A stretch of 64,000 nt of DNA, from contig WAEK01000005.1 in the NCBI GenBank assembly GCA_011634665.1, positions 240,001 to 304,000 on the forward strand, read 5' to 3'. Every line of letters begins with the position of its first letter. Position 1 is the stretch's first letter. The notes under the pieces are model-generated. The model searched no databases. It saw only the letters and a list, made by a program, of their open reading frames with translations, and had not been told where the DNA came from. This DNA is from Mortierella sp. BCC40632 (Eukaryota; Mortierellomycota; Mortierellomycetes; Mortierellales; Mortierellaceae). Both the position numbers and the translations under genes were made by a program. This document shows, piece by piece, positions 34,752 through 47,020 of this stretch.

Positions 34752-34961
34752 AAAGAAGAAAAAAAAAAAAAAAAAAAACGCGCCCCACCGACATTCACGC
34801 GCACGTCTCAAAGCTCTTCTCTCTCTCTCTCTCTCCCTCGCTAATGAACCCTACCAGCCTCATTCTCAGGCCCTCTTCCCCAAAGTTCTCCTTCCACACC
34901 ACCCACTTTTTTTTTGGCAGGACAAGAGGAAAAAAAAAAAAAAAAGAAAAAAAAAAAAAAG

Positions 34962-34998
<37 letters not shown>

Positions 34999-35301
34999 GA
35001 AGGAAAAAAAAAACAACAAAAAAAAACAGCAACAACGAATCAGTGCAACGGTTGAAACTATACCTCTATTATCCTCCTTTCAACAAAGTATGACACCGAA
35101 CAGCCTAGCTTCTCCTCCTCTCTCCTCTCTCTCCTCCCTTGACTTCCTTTGCCGCAACAAAGAGCTCCTCAACCTCGTGAATCTCTCCAAAATAAAGACA
35201 AACAAATATATTCGACCTTAAAAGTGTATGTAACTCCTTCTTTCTTTCATTCTTCCTAATGTTGGGGTGCAAAGAAACTAAGAAAAGAAAAGGGAGCGTA
35301 A
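34752..35301. other. Convergent 3' region with A-rich repeat
   Basis: Lies between the stop codons of the Rho gene (+) and the DJ-1 gene (-). It contains an impure A-tract at 34931-35026 (AAAG/AAAC interruptions) and CT-rich DNA. No gene. Confidence 0.6.
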
Positions 35302-36047
35302 CTACGGGAACATCATTGGAGCACGAACACTTTCCATGACTTCCTTGCCCTTGATCCGTTCAACAATCGCCAACGCAAGTTCAAAGGTCGATCCAGGTCC
35401 TCGACTCGTCAGCAACTCGTGTGCTTCATCAACCACCACAATTCCTTTACCCGTGGCATCGTGTCGGTAATGGAAGTAACTCTCCAATTGACCACTCACG
35501 CTCGGATGCGACGTGACTTCAGCTCCCTTGCAAACACCCGCCGCCTGGATGACTGTAGGTCCAGCGCAGACAGAAGCTAGGATGACTCCAGGCATGGACG
35601 CTTGGGTTTGGATCCATTGATGGACAAGCAAAGAGCTGGCCATGGACTGGGCACCAGGTCCACCGCCTGGGATAAAGAGCACCGTGTAATACGAGCTTGG
35701 GTCTTCGGGAGTGGGTAAAGGCAAGGCCGAAAGATGTGTGTCAGGTACAATACGAACTCCACGCGAACACCGAACAGACTCGGAAGCAGAGGTGGACGGG
35801 TTTGTGTTGGCGACAGTGACCTCGATGCCTGCGCGGACAAGGACATCAACTGAAAGGGGAGGAAAGAAAGAGAAAGGAATGGTTAGAGCTGGCAGTTTGT
35901 TGAATGAGCAAAAAAAGTGTTGCAAGTGGGTTAAGAGAAAGAAAGAAAGAAAGAAAGAAATGGAGACTTACTGGTGATGACGGCCTCCATTTCCTCAGTG
36001 CCATCGGCAATGAGGACCAGTGCGCGTGTCTTGCTGTTTCCTGCCAT
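35302..36047 (-). CDS. DJ-1/PfpI family protein
   Basis: A member of the DJ-1/ThiJ/PfpI fold; family members act as glyoxalases, deglycase-like enzymes or redox-sensitive chaperones. Two exons in phase: 35972-36047 and 35302-35849, 207 residues. It starts KTRALVLIADGTEEMEAVIT, with the conserved Glu (E18 in DJ-1) in the GTEEME motif. It continues over the splice into IDVLVRAGIEVTVAN. The nucleophile elbow is ILASVCAGPTVIQAAG with the reactive Cys, preceded by the GGGPGAQ loop. The residue after the Cys is Ala, as in DJ-1. It is somewhat longer than DJ-1 (189 residues), owing to an insertion around PLPTPEDPSSYY. The length and motifs indicate an intact enzyme. The promoter faces the eS30 gene. 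Confidence 0.9.
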
Positions 36048-37597
<1,550 letters not shown>

Positions 37598-37871
37598 AAA
37601 AAAAAGAGAATCATATTTCATTTTCTTTTTTTCAGCCTCATGGTTCGGGAGTGAAGACAACTAGTTAGACACGCTAAGGATGAATGCGTGTGGGAGACAT
37701 GGCATAGGAAAGCAATGGAATAACGACAAAAAACAAGAAACAAAAAAAAAAAAACAAAAACAAGGACGGATCACGTTGAAAGAAAAATAAGAAAAGAGTA
37801 TGAAGACAAGCAACTGGAAAGATGGACACATTCTCTTCCCTTTCTCTTTTTTTTTTTTTTATTTCAGCATC

Positions 37872-37910
<39 letters not shown>

Positions 37911-38600
37911 AGTGTTCCGCCACTGTATAGTCGCTCTTCTATGCCAAATGCCGACTACGCAAAGCGAGTTTATTTTTCTTTTATTCAGCCAAAAGTAATA
38001 ATAAAAAAAAATAAAAAATAAAAAAAAATCGACATCATGCTGGATCTCAATTTACAGAGAATATCAACTTGGTTGTGATTGTAGAGAAGAACCAGCACCT
38101 CTTGGGCTAGAGCAGTATTTTTTTTATAAAAAAAAAAAAAAAAAAAAAATGGCTCTGTTGTTGCCACTGCTCCTGCTGCTTTCTCCCCTCCCCGGACTGG
38201 GGATCTGCATCCACGCAGATGAAACCAGGGTAGAGTATGCACATGTGCATCCGTAGCACAAAGAATAGAACACAAGTGCCACGGGGGAAGGGAGCATAGC
38301 ATGGCTAAAAGGGATCACAAGATGGCGCCAATACATTCTTGGAGTAACGGACTGGATCGGCTACCCAAGGCAAAAGAAACTTGGGTGTTCAAGTACACAC
38401 CACTCTCCTAGTCCTCTTGATGCTGGAGGAGGATGCCAAACAACAAAGCACGTGCGAGAGAGGATCTAGGAGGTCCAATGGCTGTGCTCAATGATCAGAA
38501 GGGATACTCTCGAGTCCTCTACCCTCATGGTTCAAACAGGCTTATACTAAAAATAAAGCGACTTTTCTCCCTCTCTCTCTGTCTCCCGCTTTTGAAAGGG
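37598..38600. other. Intergenic region with T/A tracts
   Basis: Contains a T run at about 37873-37907 and an A-rich stretch at 38001-38030. No supported gene. Short frames on the minus strand near 38120-38340 are open but unrecognised. Confidence 0.45.
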
Positions 38601-39023
38601 TCATTTCGGTGGAGGAGCATCTGAAGAGGCGGAACCAGGGTCCTTTTTTTCTTTTGAGATGAGGATGACCAACATAACAGACCGTTGGGTCTCCAGCTGA
38701 ATAAGGTTCCTCCAGCTCCTTTCTCTCTTAATTTTAGGACGTCTCTCGTAATATACTGCCATTCTAGAGATTCTGCAATCATTTGCTTCTTTCTCTCCCT
38801 TCTTCTCGCCTAATATTCTCCGCAAGACTAGTCTGGCACGACCCTAAATGCTACAGGGTTCTTGTTTTATGCATGGGCGCGTGGACATGCTTCCAGTAGA
38901 GAGAGAGAAAGAGAGGGAGAGGGAGGAAGAAGGAAAGGAAGAGGGAGATACTAAGATGATAATGGAAAGACCGTTTTACATACCTGAAGCACTCATGTGA
39001 GAGACTGGAACAGATCCAAAAGG
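38601..39023 (-). CDS. Possible gene, C-terminal exons only
   Basis: Exons 38984-39023 and 38601-38809 join in phase over a GTATGT...TTAG intron on the minus strand and end KKDPGSASSDAPPPK. The longer exon is basic and contains RMAVYYERRPKIKRERSW. I do not recognise it, and the 5' part cannot be placed. A different frame of the same exon is also open to about 38525, and a plus-strand exon (TTTTGCAG then RASLSSERWAKAG, stop near 39155) competes nearby. The call is therefore tentative. Confidence 0.25.
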
Positions 39024-39047
39024 CTAGAACGACCGACAATGAAAGGG

Positions 39048-39087
<40 letters not shown>

Positions 39088-41428
39088 AGAAGGGCGAGTC
39101 TGAGCTCGGAGAGATGGGCTAAGGCAGGGCTGGAGAAAGAGATCGAGCACATGTAGGTTTGGATTTTGGTCAACACCCTCCCCTCCATCGACTCACTCTA
39201 TTCTTGCTCCCCTTTTTGCCTCTTTTTCTTCCTGATGGATGACGCACAGTTCCTGAGAATGGCAACGCCCTGTCCCACTGCCTCTCCATCCTCTGCCCTC
39301 TTTGTGGTTGGAGAGACTCAGAACGTGCTCGTCGACTGGCTGGCGAGGTGGTTGGGGCGAGGCGTCTGTGACACCACCACCCCACCCTTTCCTTTTCCTA
39401 TGCGTCCAGGAATAGACACTGCTATCCGTGCCGATGACACAAAGGGCTGGTGTGCCCTTCTTTGGGCGCGAACCTCGCCAACCTTGCCCTTCTCGCCCCC
39501 TTCTTCGATCCACCTTTACCGAGGAAGCAGATGATTGTCGGCGGTGCTTGCGTTTAAAAAAAAAAAAAAAAAAAAATGACGGGCTCGGGGACAAGAAAAA
39601 GAACAAGAGACGGCGCAGCACTGGAGGAGGTGGTGGTGAATGAGGAACAGAAGAAGGTTGAAGAATAGGAGGAGTGGATCAGAAAATAGAAAGGGGATTA
39701 GGGGGGAACGTGGCGAATACCTGTCTGCTGGTCGTGGGTGACTGAAGAGTCAAAAAAGATGAGAGATAAAGGCTCAGAGTCAAGCGCTATTTTGCCCGGG
39801 ATAACGTTACGAGAAACGAGAGGAGAGAGCTGCTCGCAATTCTTGAGAGAGAGAAAGTTAATGAGAGAGAGGAGAGAGAGAAGCTCCATCCCGTCCCCCC
39901 GACAAGATGTGCAGTAAGTTCAATTTATTTGCTAAAGGCCGCCCTTTACTCCCATGAATGAGACGTGTCTTGAGAGCCGGACGAAAAAAAAAGCAAGCAG
40001 GGAAGTCGTATCCTCAGCAAAGTTATTGGTGCTTTAACTCGGTCAGTTCTCCTTTTGCTCAATGATTTCTGCTGTGAGTGGAGAAGAAAAAAAAAAAGAG
40101 AGAAAGAGCGAGCAAACTAAGAGAGGACCTGGTGTTTCTGGACCTTTCCTCGTCTTCCAGCCTCTTAATTCCAGGGGATCCTCAATCCAATCTACCCCGC
40201 GCACGCGTTTCTCTTTCAGCGCTCTCGTTTTTTTTTTCTCCTTCACATTTGTCGTTCTCTGTCTGATGCTGGCCAACTTGCTCGGTTGGACAGACATCGC
40301 TTCTTCGGGAACAGTGGTTGTTGTCTTTGAAGATCAATTGTTATCTTTCCTTGAGCGTCGTATGTGCACATCAACGGAAAGGACATGTTATCCTCTGAGA
40401 TCTCTCTTCCTCTCTCTTGCACACCTACAATTGCGAACAAGAGCAAAAAGAGTGGGAAGGCTGCGATAATGCCTGTAAAATTGCAATCGTGTGATTGTTC
40501 GCCTCAGAGCAAAAAAAAAAAAAAAAAAGGAAAAAGGACCGAACGACTGGTTAGCCAACAAAGGTTGAGAAGGAATGTTAGCGCCCGTGAGGCGAACGAC
40601 AGCCTTGCTTAATATTCCTGCGCTCGTCGGCGTTAGCCCGAACGCACTTTGAAATTGAGTGGGCGAATGAGCGTGTTCGGAAGATGGAGTATCCAGGAGA
40701 TAGAGAAGAGAGAGAGAGAGGAAGAGAGAGCGAGAGCGATTGAGGAACCAGGTGGGAATCTTGGCAGATCACAGGGAAGAGTATAGATCGAGAGTCATCC
40801 AAGTGTGCAGTGTGCGGCTGGTTCTAGTTTGCACGAAGGACCCGCGGCAAAAACGCACCGCCAAAACGCCTTCTCTTCTCTTTTTTTATGTGGCCCTGGT
40901 TTCCTCTTTCTTTCTTTTCTTTCTTTCCTTCTTTTTTTTTTTTTTTTTCTTCTTCGCATCTCTCTTTTCTTGTCTTTGTTCTCATTGCAACTCATCAGTC
41001 GACCCATTCTCCATCCGAATCACATCCTCCTCTGTCTCTTTGTTTCTCTTCTCCTCCTCCTCTCCCTCCACACAGCCACTACCACTCTGGAAGAGATCCA
41101 GTGACCCAGCGGGCTTTGCAAACGACATCTTTTTTCCCTAGCCCTTGGCACAGCACAAGACGCCCGACCGCATCTTCTTTGTTCCCCGGTACAGGTGTCC
41201 CACGAATAGGACACTCTTTTTTTATCCTCTCCATCCAACTCTTTCCTTCGTTCTTTCTTTTCTTTCTTTCTTTCTCCTTCTTTCCTCCCACTCCCCACCA
41301 ACTCTTTCTATCTCTCTCTATCTCTATCTCTCTCTGCCGCAGGGCAACTGCGATTCTCTTGCTCCTGCCGGCCAGTCCTCTCTCTCTCTTTCACTCCCTC
41401 CTGCACACCTCACATCCACACATCAGTC
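39024..41428. other. Unresolved region and leader of the glycosyltransferase gene
   Basis: From 39180 to 39640 both strands have open, low-complexity frames (Arg/Ser/Pro-rich on minus, more mixed on plus), and no family is recognised. A T run at 39051-39085 precedes gcag on the plus strand. The rest, to 41428, is intergenic with GA and CT blocks. The last 500 bases are strongly CT-rich and end ACATCAGTC before the ATG, the leader of the next gene. Confidence 0.4.
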
Positions 41429-43453
41429 ATGCACTTGACGTCTCAGTTCCGATCAGTCGCCCTATTGGCTGCCATCGGTGCAACACTCTTCTACCTCTCA
41501 CTCTGGTCAAGGCTCGAGGACCGAGAAGATCCCACCGTCGACCCCATCTCTACAGCTCCCAGGACTTCATCCCAGGCTCCACTCCCCGTTCAAAAGTCAC
41601 CCATCGACCCTTCGACCCAACCACCTACTTTTAGTCCTCACGGAGCAAACAATAACGGACCTACCAACGACGATCCTACCAAAGGCGAACCAAATAAGGA
41701 TGGGCTGGTAAGCGAGAACAATGCCCGAGTGTCGGTCTTGCACACGACAGCCTTTGTCTCATTCTGTGCCTCGGCCAAGGCCAAGGCGCGGGTGGCGTTA
41801 CCATCGATCAAGTCGTCAAGCCCTCCACTCGACAATTTTGGCACTTACCAAGACTGGATGAGTTTTGTGACCCAGAAGAACAGTGCGCCTCCCCCACGTG
41901 CAACGACCATGGATGGAGAACAACTATCAAAACGACCACTTTTCTTTGAGCGACCTCGTGAGAACTGGGTGGTCAATCTGACGGCCCTGGAGGAGCCCTG
42001 TAATCGACAACTTCACACGTCTGCACATTGCTTGGCAGCTCTGACACGCGAGCACGAATACTTAATCCCAACACGCCCAGCTCCGCCGAAATCGGTTCAC
42101 CCACCGACTGAGGATGAAGACGAGCTCTTGGAGGACGAAGATGAGAAGACTATGAATTTTCATATCTTTTGGCGTGGTCAAATCACGGACAAGATTGCAC
42201 TCGCTGCATACTCGTTCCTGTTCACGCAACCATTGAAGCGAGCCCGCCTGAATCTTTGGATCGACTCTTCGGATCTGCCTGATGGAAACCCCGAGGACTA
42301 CAGTCAAAATGAATTTGCTGCTCCTTTCTTTGAGGAGCCCCTCAGCAACTTTGTCTCGTTCAGAGCTTGGGACCAAGTCGGTGAACTCATGTATGCCTAT
42401 GCCACCAACGACGAAGACGGCACAGGTGGTCATCATCACCATCACCACCACCACGAACACAACGACGAGGAGGGTGAAGGTGAAGGTGAAGGTGAGGATG
42501 AAGGCGAAGGTGAGGGCGAGGGAGAAGGCGAAGAGAATGAAGAAGAGGAAGAAGAGGAAGAAGAGGACATGACCGACGACGTGGACCAAAAAGAGATCAT
42601 GGAACTCGAACGTCAACTCGGACTTAAAAGCAGCCATAAACATGTCAAGCCCGTTGCACTCTCAGACGAGGCTCGATTCCTGATTCTGAACAGGAATGGA
42701 GGTATCTATCTCGACGCGGATGTTTTGTTACTCAAGGATATGACTCCATTTTATAATGCGCCTGAACTCGAATTTGCATATGAGTGGAGCAATACAAGGA
42801 TGTACAATACCGCAATCCTAAGACTTTACAAGGAATCGACTGTCGCTCGTCGGATTCTGGACGGTGCCAAGAAACGAGAACAAGAGATCAAGAAAAAGAA
42901 ACTTCAAGAAGAGTTGCAACGACTCCATGAAAAGCAAGAAGCCGCAGGTACTCTCAACAAGATGCCCGAGAACGGAGCCCAGGCAGAGGCCAAGGAGAGT
43001 CAGCTTAGCAAGCGTGGAGAGTTCCGACCTGATGAGGTTTACCACCCAGCACGTCTGCGAGACTACCTTCGTCCACAAGATGGTCGGATCGAGGGCAATG
43101 GCTTGGTGATGATGCCCCCAGCTTTCTTTGACCCACTCTGGCTCCGAGCAGACAAAGCCGAGATTAAGCATTCAGGGGATCAGGACCCGATGGTGGATGA
43201 TCTTCAACTGTTTCCCGATGTGTTTTCGGCAGAGGAGACGGTGTGCCCTGGTCAAGAGAACAACAACTTTGCGGCTGGACCGGAAGTGTTCTTTACAGGG
43301 GCGTATGCGTACCATTGGCATAACAGTTGGTTGGCAGAAATTGAGGCCAAGAGTTGGATGGGTCATCTCTCCAAGGCGTATAAGGATTTTGTTGCGGGCA
43401 AGCGACCCAATCTTTATGGGGAGTGGTTCCAAGACATTGTTGCGGACATGTAG
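41429..43453 (+). CDS. DXD glycosyltransferase, GT32-like, type II membrane protein
   Basis: A single exon of 674 residues. The N-terminus has a short cytoplasmic part and a signal anchor (VALLAAIGATLFYLSLW, about residues 11-27), as in Golgi glycosyltransferases. After a Pro/Thr/Asn-rich stem, the catalytic core starts near residue 235 (MNFHIFWRGQITDKIALAAY). The motif LSDEARFLILNRNGGIYLDA has its D-A-D at residues 429-431, which binds the metal and nucleotide sugar in the Och1/A4GALT-like group. The C-terminus GAYAYHWHNSWL is also typical. A bizarre insert at about residues 330-385 contains eight His, then Glu/Gly repeats (GEGEGE) and a run of Glu. A second, charged helical insert (about residues 480-530) follows the DXD. 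Donor and acceptor sugars cannot be told. Confidence 0.82.
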   Translation: MHLTSQFRSVALLAAIGATLFYLSLWSRLEDREDPTVDPISTAPRTSSQAPLPVQKSPIDPSTQPPTFSPHGANNNGPTNDDPTKGEPNKDGLVSENNARVSVLHTTAFVSFCASAKAKARVALPSIKSSSPPLDNFGTYQDWMSFVTQKNSAPPPRATTMDGEQLSKRPLFFERPRENWVVNLTALEEPCNRQLHTSAHCLAALTREHEYLIPTRPAPPKSVHPPTEDEDELLEDEDEKTMNFHIFWRGQITDKIALAAYSFLFTQPLKRARLNLWIDSSDLPDGNPEDYSQNEFAAPFFEEPLSNFVSFRAWDQVGELMYAYATNDEDGTGGHHHHHHHHEHNDEEGEGEGEGEDEGEGEGEGEGEENEEEEEEEEEDMTDDVDQKEIMELERQLGLKSSHKHVKPVALSDEARFLILNRNGGIYLDADVLLLKDMTPFYNAPELEFAYEWSNTRMYNTAILRLYKESTVARRILDGAKKREQEIKKKKLQEELQRLHEKQEAAGTLNKMPENGAQAEAKESQLSKRGEFRPDEVYHPARLRDYLRPQDGRIEGNGLVMMPPAFFDPLWLRADKAEIKHSGDQDPMVDDLQLFPDVFSAEETVCPGQENNNFAAGPEVFFTGAYAYHWHNSWLAEIEAKSWMGHLSKAYKDFVAGKRPNLYGEWFQDIVADM

Positions 43454-44283
43454 ATTATATAGTTCCCCTCTCTCATTTTATTTTGCTTACTCCACACACA
43501 CGTTTTCTCTCTCTCTCTCTCTCTCTCTACTCTACCCCACACGACCGACACTCATCATTCCACATGCACATACGAGATCCAAAGAAGAAGAAGAAGAAAA
43601 AAACAACAATAATAACGATAACATCAACAAAAGAAACATAATCATGCATGTCTTACGAGCCTGTAATACGCTAGTGGGAGAGTAAGTTGGCTTTTTTTTA
43701 TATATCATTTTTGTCCAACATTGAACTCTGGATCCGTTGTTTCTCATTTTCTTTAACCCGACACAAAAGAGATCAACGAGATCAACGGGAAGAGAGAGAA
43801 AGAGTAATGTATCCATCACATAACATCCTCTCGTAGCCATGTCAATTACACGTGGCCACTGGTTCCGCATGATATTGGAAGGTTGAAAGCAGGTTTGGTC
43901 ACCAGAGTGGGGTCCTCCATCATCACTAAACATCCCCTCCTTGCCATACTATCCAGCAAACGAGTATATGTTGGTTGGCATGTCAGTTTGGGTGCCTGAT
44001 CAGAGTCCCCCCTTCCCCATGTCCTTCCAGCAGTGCCCCACATGAGCATGCGTATGCAACAGGAGCGCAGAGGAAGCCATAACCATTACTCCAATTTGCT
44101 TTGGTTCCTTTAGTTGGACATTGTTTTCCGTTGAACAGAGAGAGAGAGAGGGTGTAACAAAGAAAAAAAAAAAAAAAAAAAAGAGATTCCCTCAGATACC
44201 GTTGTAGTCATTATGTCCTCACATGGTTTTTTCAAGAGAAGACAAGTATGTTTTTTGTCGTCATTAGGAAATTTTTATATTAT

Positions 44284-44394
44284 AGGCTTTTCCCAGGATT
44301 CGAACCTGGAGACCCCCCCTCCAGTCCTACTCCAATCGTATGGGGCGGAGTGGTATCCTTTGGAGGCGCCTTTCCGAATGTGGCAAAAAAGCTT
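44284..44394 (-). tRNA. tRNA-like sequence, probably a pseudogene
   Basis: On the minus strand a perfect T-arm is present: CCAGG, loop TTCGAAT, CCTGG, with B box GGTTCGAATCC. It is followed by GAAAAGC, which pairs with GCTTTTT at the other end (seven pairs, one G-T). Between them is a passable A-box region and a CTCCA/TGGAG stem with an over-long loop of about 26 nt, which lacks a clear anticodon. It could be an intron-containing tRNA gene or a dead copy; I favour the latter. Confidence 0.3.
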
Positions 44395-44460
44395 AGTTTC
44401 TGGAAATTGGCTCTCAAGAAGAGCCCTTTTGTAGGTCTCGAGAGGTAACGAACAAGAAAA

Positions 44461-44521
44461 CAGGTTCCCAGGATCGGGTCCCAGCCTGGAACCCCCCTCG
44501 AGACGCGATTCCTGGGTTCCC
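44461..44521 (-). repeat. Second, diverged tRNA-like T-arm copy
   Basis: Repeats the GGGGGGT-TCCAGG...ATCCTGGGAA block of the tRNA-like sequence at 44284, with a widened loop of 12 nt. A local near-duplicate or a short tRNA-derived element. Confidence 0.3.
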
Positions 44522-44953
44522 TATAACATGTCACTCCTAGGATGACAGATCTTTGTGTTTTTTAGGCCCATAGATCGATATTGGCTCCTGTTTAGCTCGT
44601 AGAAGCAAATGGTTCTATGATCTCCTGTTGGTACTACCGATCAGTCAAAACATGAGGGAAAGGAATAAAATGAAACAAATAAATGTAGGAGTGGAGCTGA
44701 GGTGGGTGAGGAGAAGAGAAGAAGAGAGTCCCACCCCCTACCCCCCTAGTGGATGCATGAGAGGGACCTCGGGGAGGATTTCCTTCTTGGCGGAATGCCA
44801 TGTGGGGACATTTCTCCGTCTCTTTCCCAAGCCACCTACAGGGTGACCAAAGACCCGAAGGAAGAGACCCGTATCCCTCCCTCCACTTTATTATTTTACT
44901 TTCCTCTCCATTTCCAGTCCGCCTTCTTCACAACTCTGATTCACCATTCCAAC

Positions 44954-45573
44954 ATGACGACCGCAACAAAACTCGCAGACTTTGCTCACCGTGCATTCAT
45001 TGTCGGCCTCTTTTCCGCAACTGGTGTTTTTTTTTTTTTTAAAAAGATTTCTTGGATTTCTTTTGGACCATTGGCCTGGAAATGCACGGAGCTCCGTCAA
45101 GGACGCTTTGAAAAAGAAGAAAAAAAAGGCGACAAGACCTAACCTCTCTATCCTTTTCTTCTTTTTTATGCCCCTCTTTGATTTGCATATACAAATTTGT
45201 TTAGTGTATATTGGCGTCGGCACTATTCAGCTGGTCAATGCCCGTGTTGAAAAGAACAAAATTATGAAGGAAACCTGGAACGAGGTATCCTCCTTTTTTT
45301 TATTTCCTATTTTGTCCAGAAATAGAGAAAGCGCAGTCGGCTCTTGACAAGGATCAGGACTTGAGGATAACATCAGGAACCAGGAGTTTCTACGCCGACT
45401 CCAATACTGTGGATTTCTTGATTAGGTAGATCCTAACTCCTCTCACTCACTCGCTCTCTCCCTCTCTCCTCCACTTATGCTGTTAGGAACAATTCGCGGA
45501 ATTGCGTCGCCGAGGAGAGGAAGAAATGGAGAGACAAAGAATCGAGCAGATGAGCAGGAGAACTCAGGGATAG
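44954..45573 (+). CDS. Cox14-like cytochrome c oxidase assembly protein
   Basis: A small mitochondrial inner-membrane protein of 78 residues, matching the size and plan of Cox14, which couples COX1 synthesis to complex IV assembly. Three exons in phase: 44954-45023, 45205-45284 and 45487-45573. The N-terminus ATKLADFAHRAFIVGLFSAT leads over the splice into a membrane span (TGVYIGVGTIQLVNARVEKN). The tail is charged and helical (EQFAELRRRGEEEMERQR). Family knowledge: Cox14 proteins have a D-x-x-H-R motif before one span, as here. The first donor, GTGTTT, is weak, but the phase and protein fit. Identification rests on short motifs, so another one-span mitochondrial protein is possible. Confidence 0.65.
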
Positions 45574-46059
45574 AAAAGAAAAAAAAGAAAAAGCAGCAAT
45601 ACCAACACCATCCATATGCACACTTTACAACTCATCCACGAAGAAAACTCAATAAAAAAAAAAAAAAAAAAAAAAAAAAAATAGACATTGAGGCTATGAA
45701 ACTCGGTTTTTGTCGTGTTCCTCTTCATTTGAGGGGGTCCATTTGGATACGGCGCGAAAGACGGTCACCTTCACCTGTCCTCCTCCTTTGATCCGCTTCA
45801 GCCATTGGAGGAGCCTAGATGGCTTGTTCATTCTACCTTTTCCCTCTCCTTTCCCCTTTCTCCTTTGCTCTTTCCTATAGACAAAAAAGGGACAGGCTTC
45901 AAAGCTCTGGAGCGATCTCACGCAGGAACCATTAACACAGCTTTCAATTAAAGAAAGAAAGAAAGAAAGAAAAAAGGAGTTATTCTGAGCACCGTTCCCC
46001 AGGAAGTGGATTCTTTATCTCTATTCTAAAAAAGAATTAAATTGCTAGGCCCAACAGCT
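45574..46059. other. Convergent 3' region
   Basis: Between the stops of the Cox14-like gene (+) and Pus4 (-). It holds an A run at 45655-45682 and a (GAAA)n block near 45952-45975. No gene. Confidence 0.6.
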
Positions 46060-46985
46060 TCAAGGACCCGATCCATTAGAATCCGTTTGTGAAGCTTTGA
46101 TCGCTTGTTCCACTCGACCCAAATCTTCACATTCAGTCATCTCAATCGTTGTTGACTTGTTGTCTAATAAGAACCCACTCTGTTCTATCCTCAACAGATC
46201 CGTCATATGTCCGACTGTTCCCAATTGTGTTGCAATGTCTGCGATCAATGTTCGGATGTAGGTGCCGGACGAACAATGCACTCGGAGATGAAAATAAAGT
46301 CCTCGGGACTCTGGTTGCGAGGGGTCGGGTATAGGGATGAAATGAGCATCGCCGACATTGGGATCATGCTTCAATGGTTTTGGCTTGAACCCAGACCGGG
46401 ATTGAAAAGGGAGCGTATTGATTGCTGTTTCTGTAGCTGTTACCACCTCGTCCTGCTGACTATTGTCGTTCTCAACGAAATTCACCGAGCCGTTTCGGAA
46501 CCCAAGCCGACGTAGATCTAGACTGAACGCTGTTCCATCCTGACCATCCTGACCATCCTGACCATCCTGACCATTTTGACCATTTTGACCATCCTGAACA
46601 TCATGACCTGAGAACGACAACAGGTCAAGCGCATGGATCTGGACAGTCCGTTCGGGGATTTCACGGGGTAAAGGGAGACCTTCACGAGCATAATCGTAGA
46701 GTCTCTTGCCATCCATACTCAAGGCCGAGTACCTGCGGAGCAAAATGTTTTCTGATGTTTAGAGGTTGGAGAGATAAAACAAAGATTGGCCCAGGCCTGG
46801 ACGTCGTTCTTCAGAATGTCTGAAGCTAGCTTGATGAAATAAACAAAAAAAAAATGCATCCAATTCACAATTCAATTGTAAACTAAAGCAAAGTAAAAGC
46901 ATGGTAAAAATAAATAAAATAAAAAGGAATGCAAGAGAAAAGAGAGAAGGAAAGAACGAAAGAATAAAAAAAAAAGAAAGAAAGG

Positions 46986-47020
<35 letters not shown>

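Larger units (their letters stand above)
43454..44953. other. Intergenic region with tRNA-like fragments
   Basis: No protein gene is supported. CT repeats lie at 43507-43529 and an A run at 44163-44182, with the tRNA-like elements listed separately. The last 80 bases before 44954 are CT-rich, the leader of the Cox14-like gene. Confidence 0.45.

Noticed and set aside
34931..35026. A-rich tract downstream of the Rho gene as a retrotransposed poly-A tail
   Set aside because: The gene has introns, and comparable A-tracts occur throughout the intergenic DNA.
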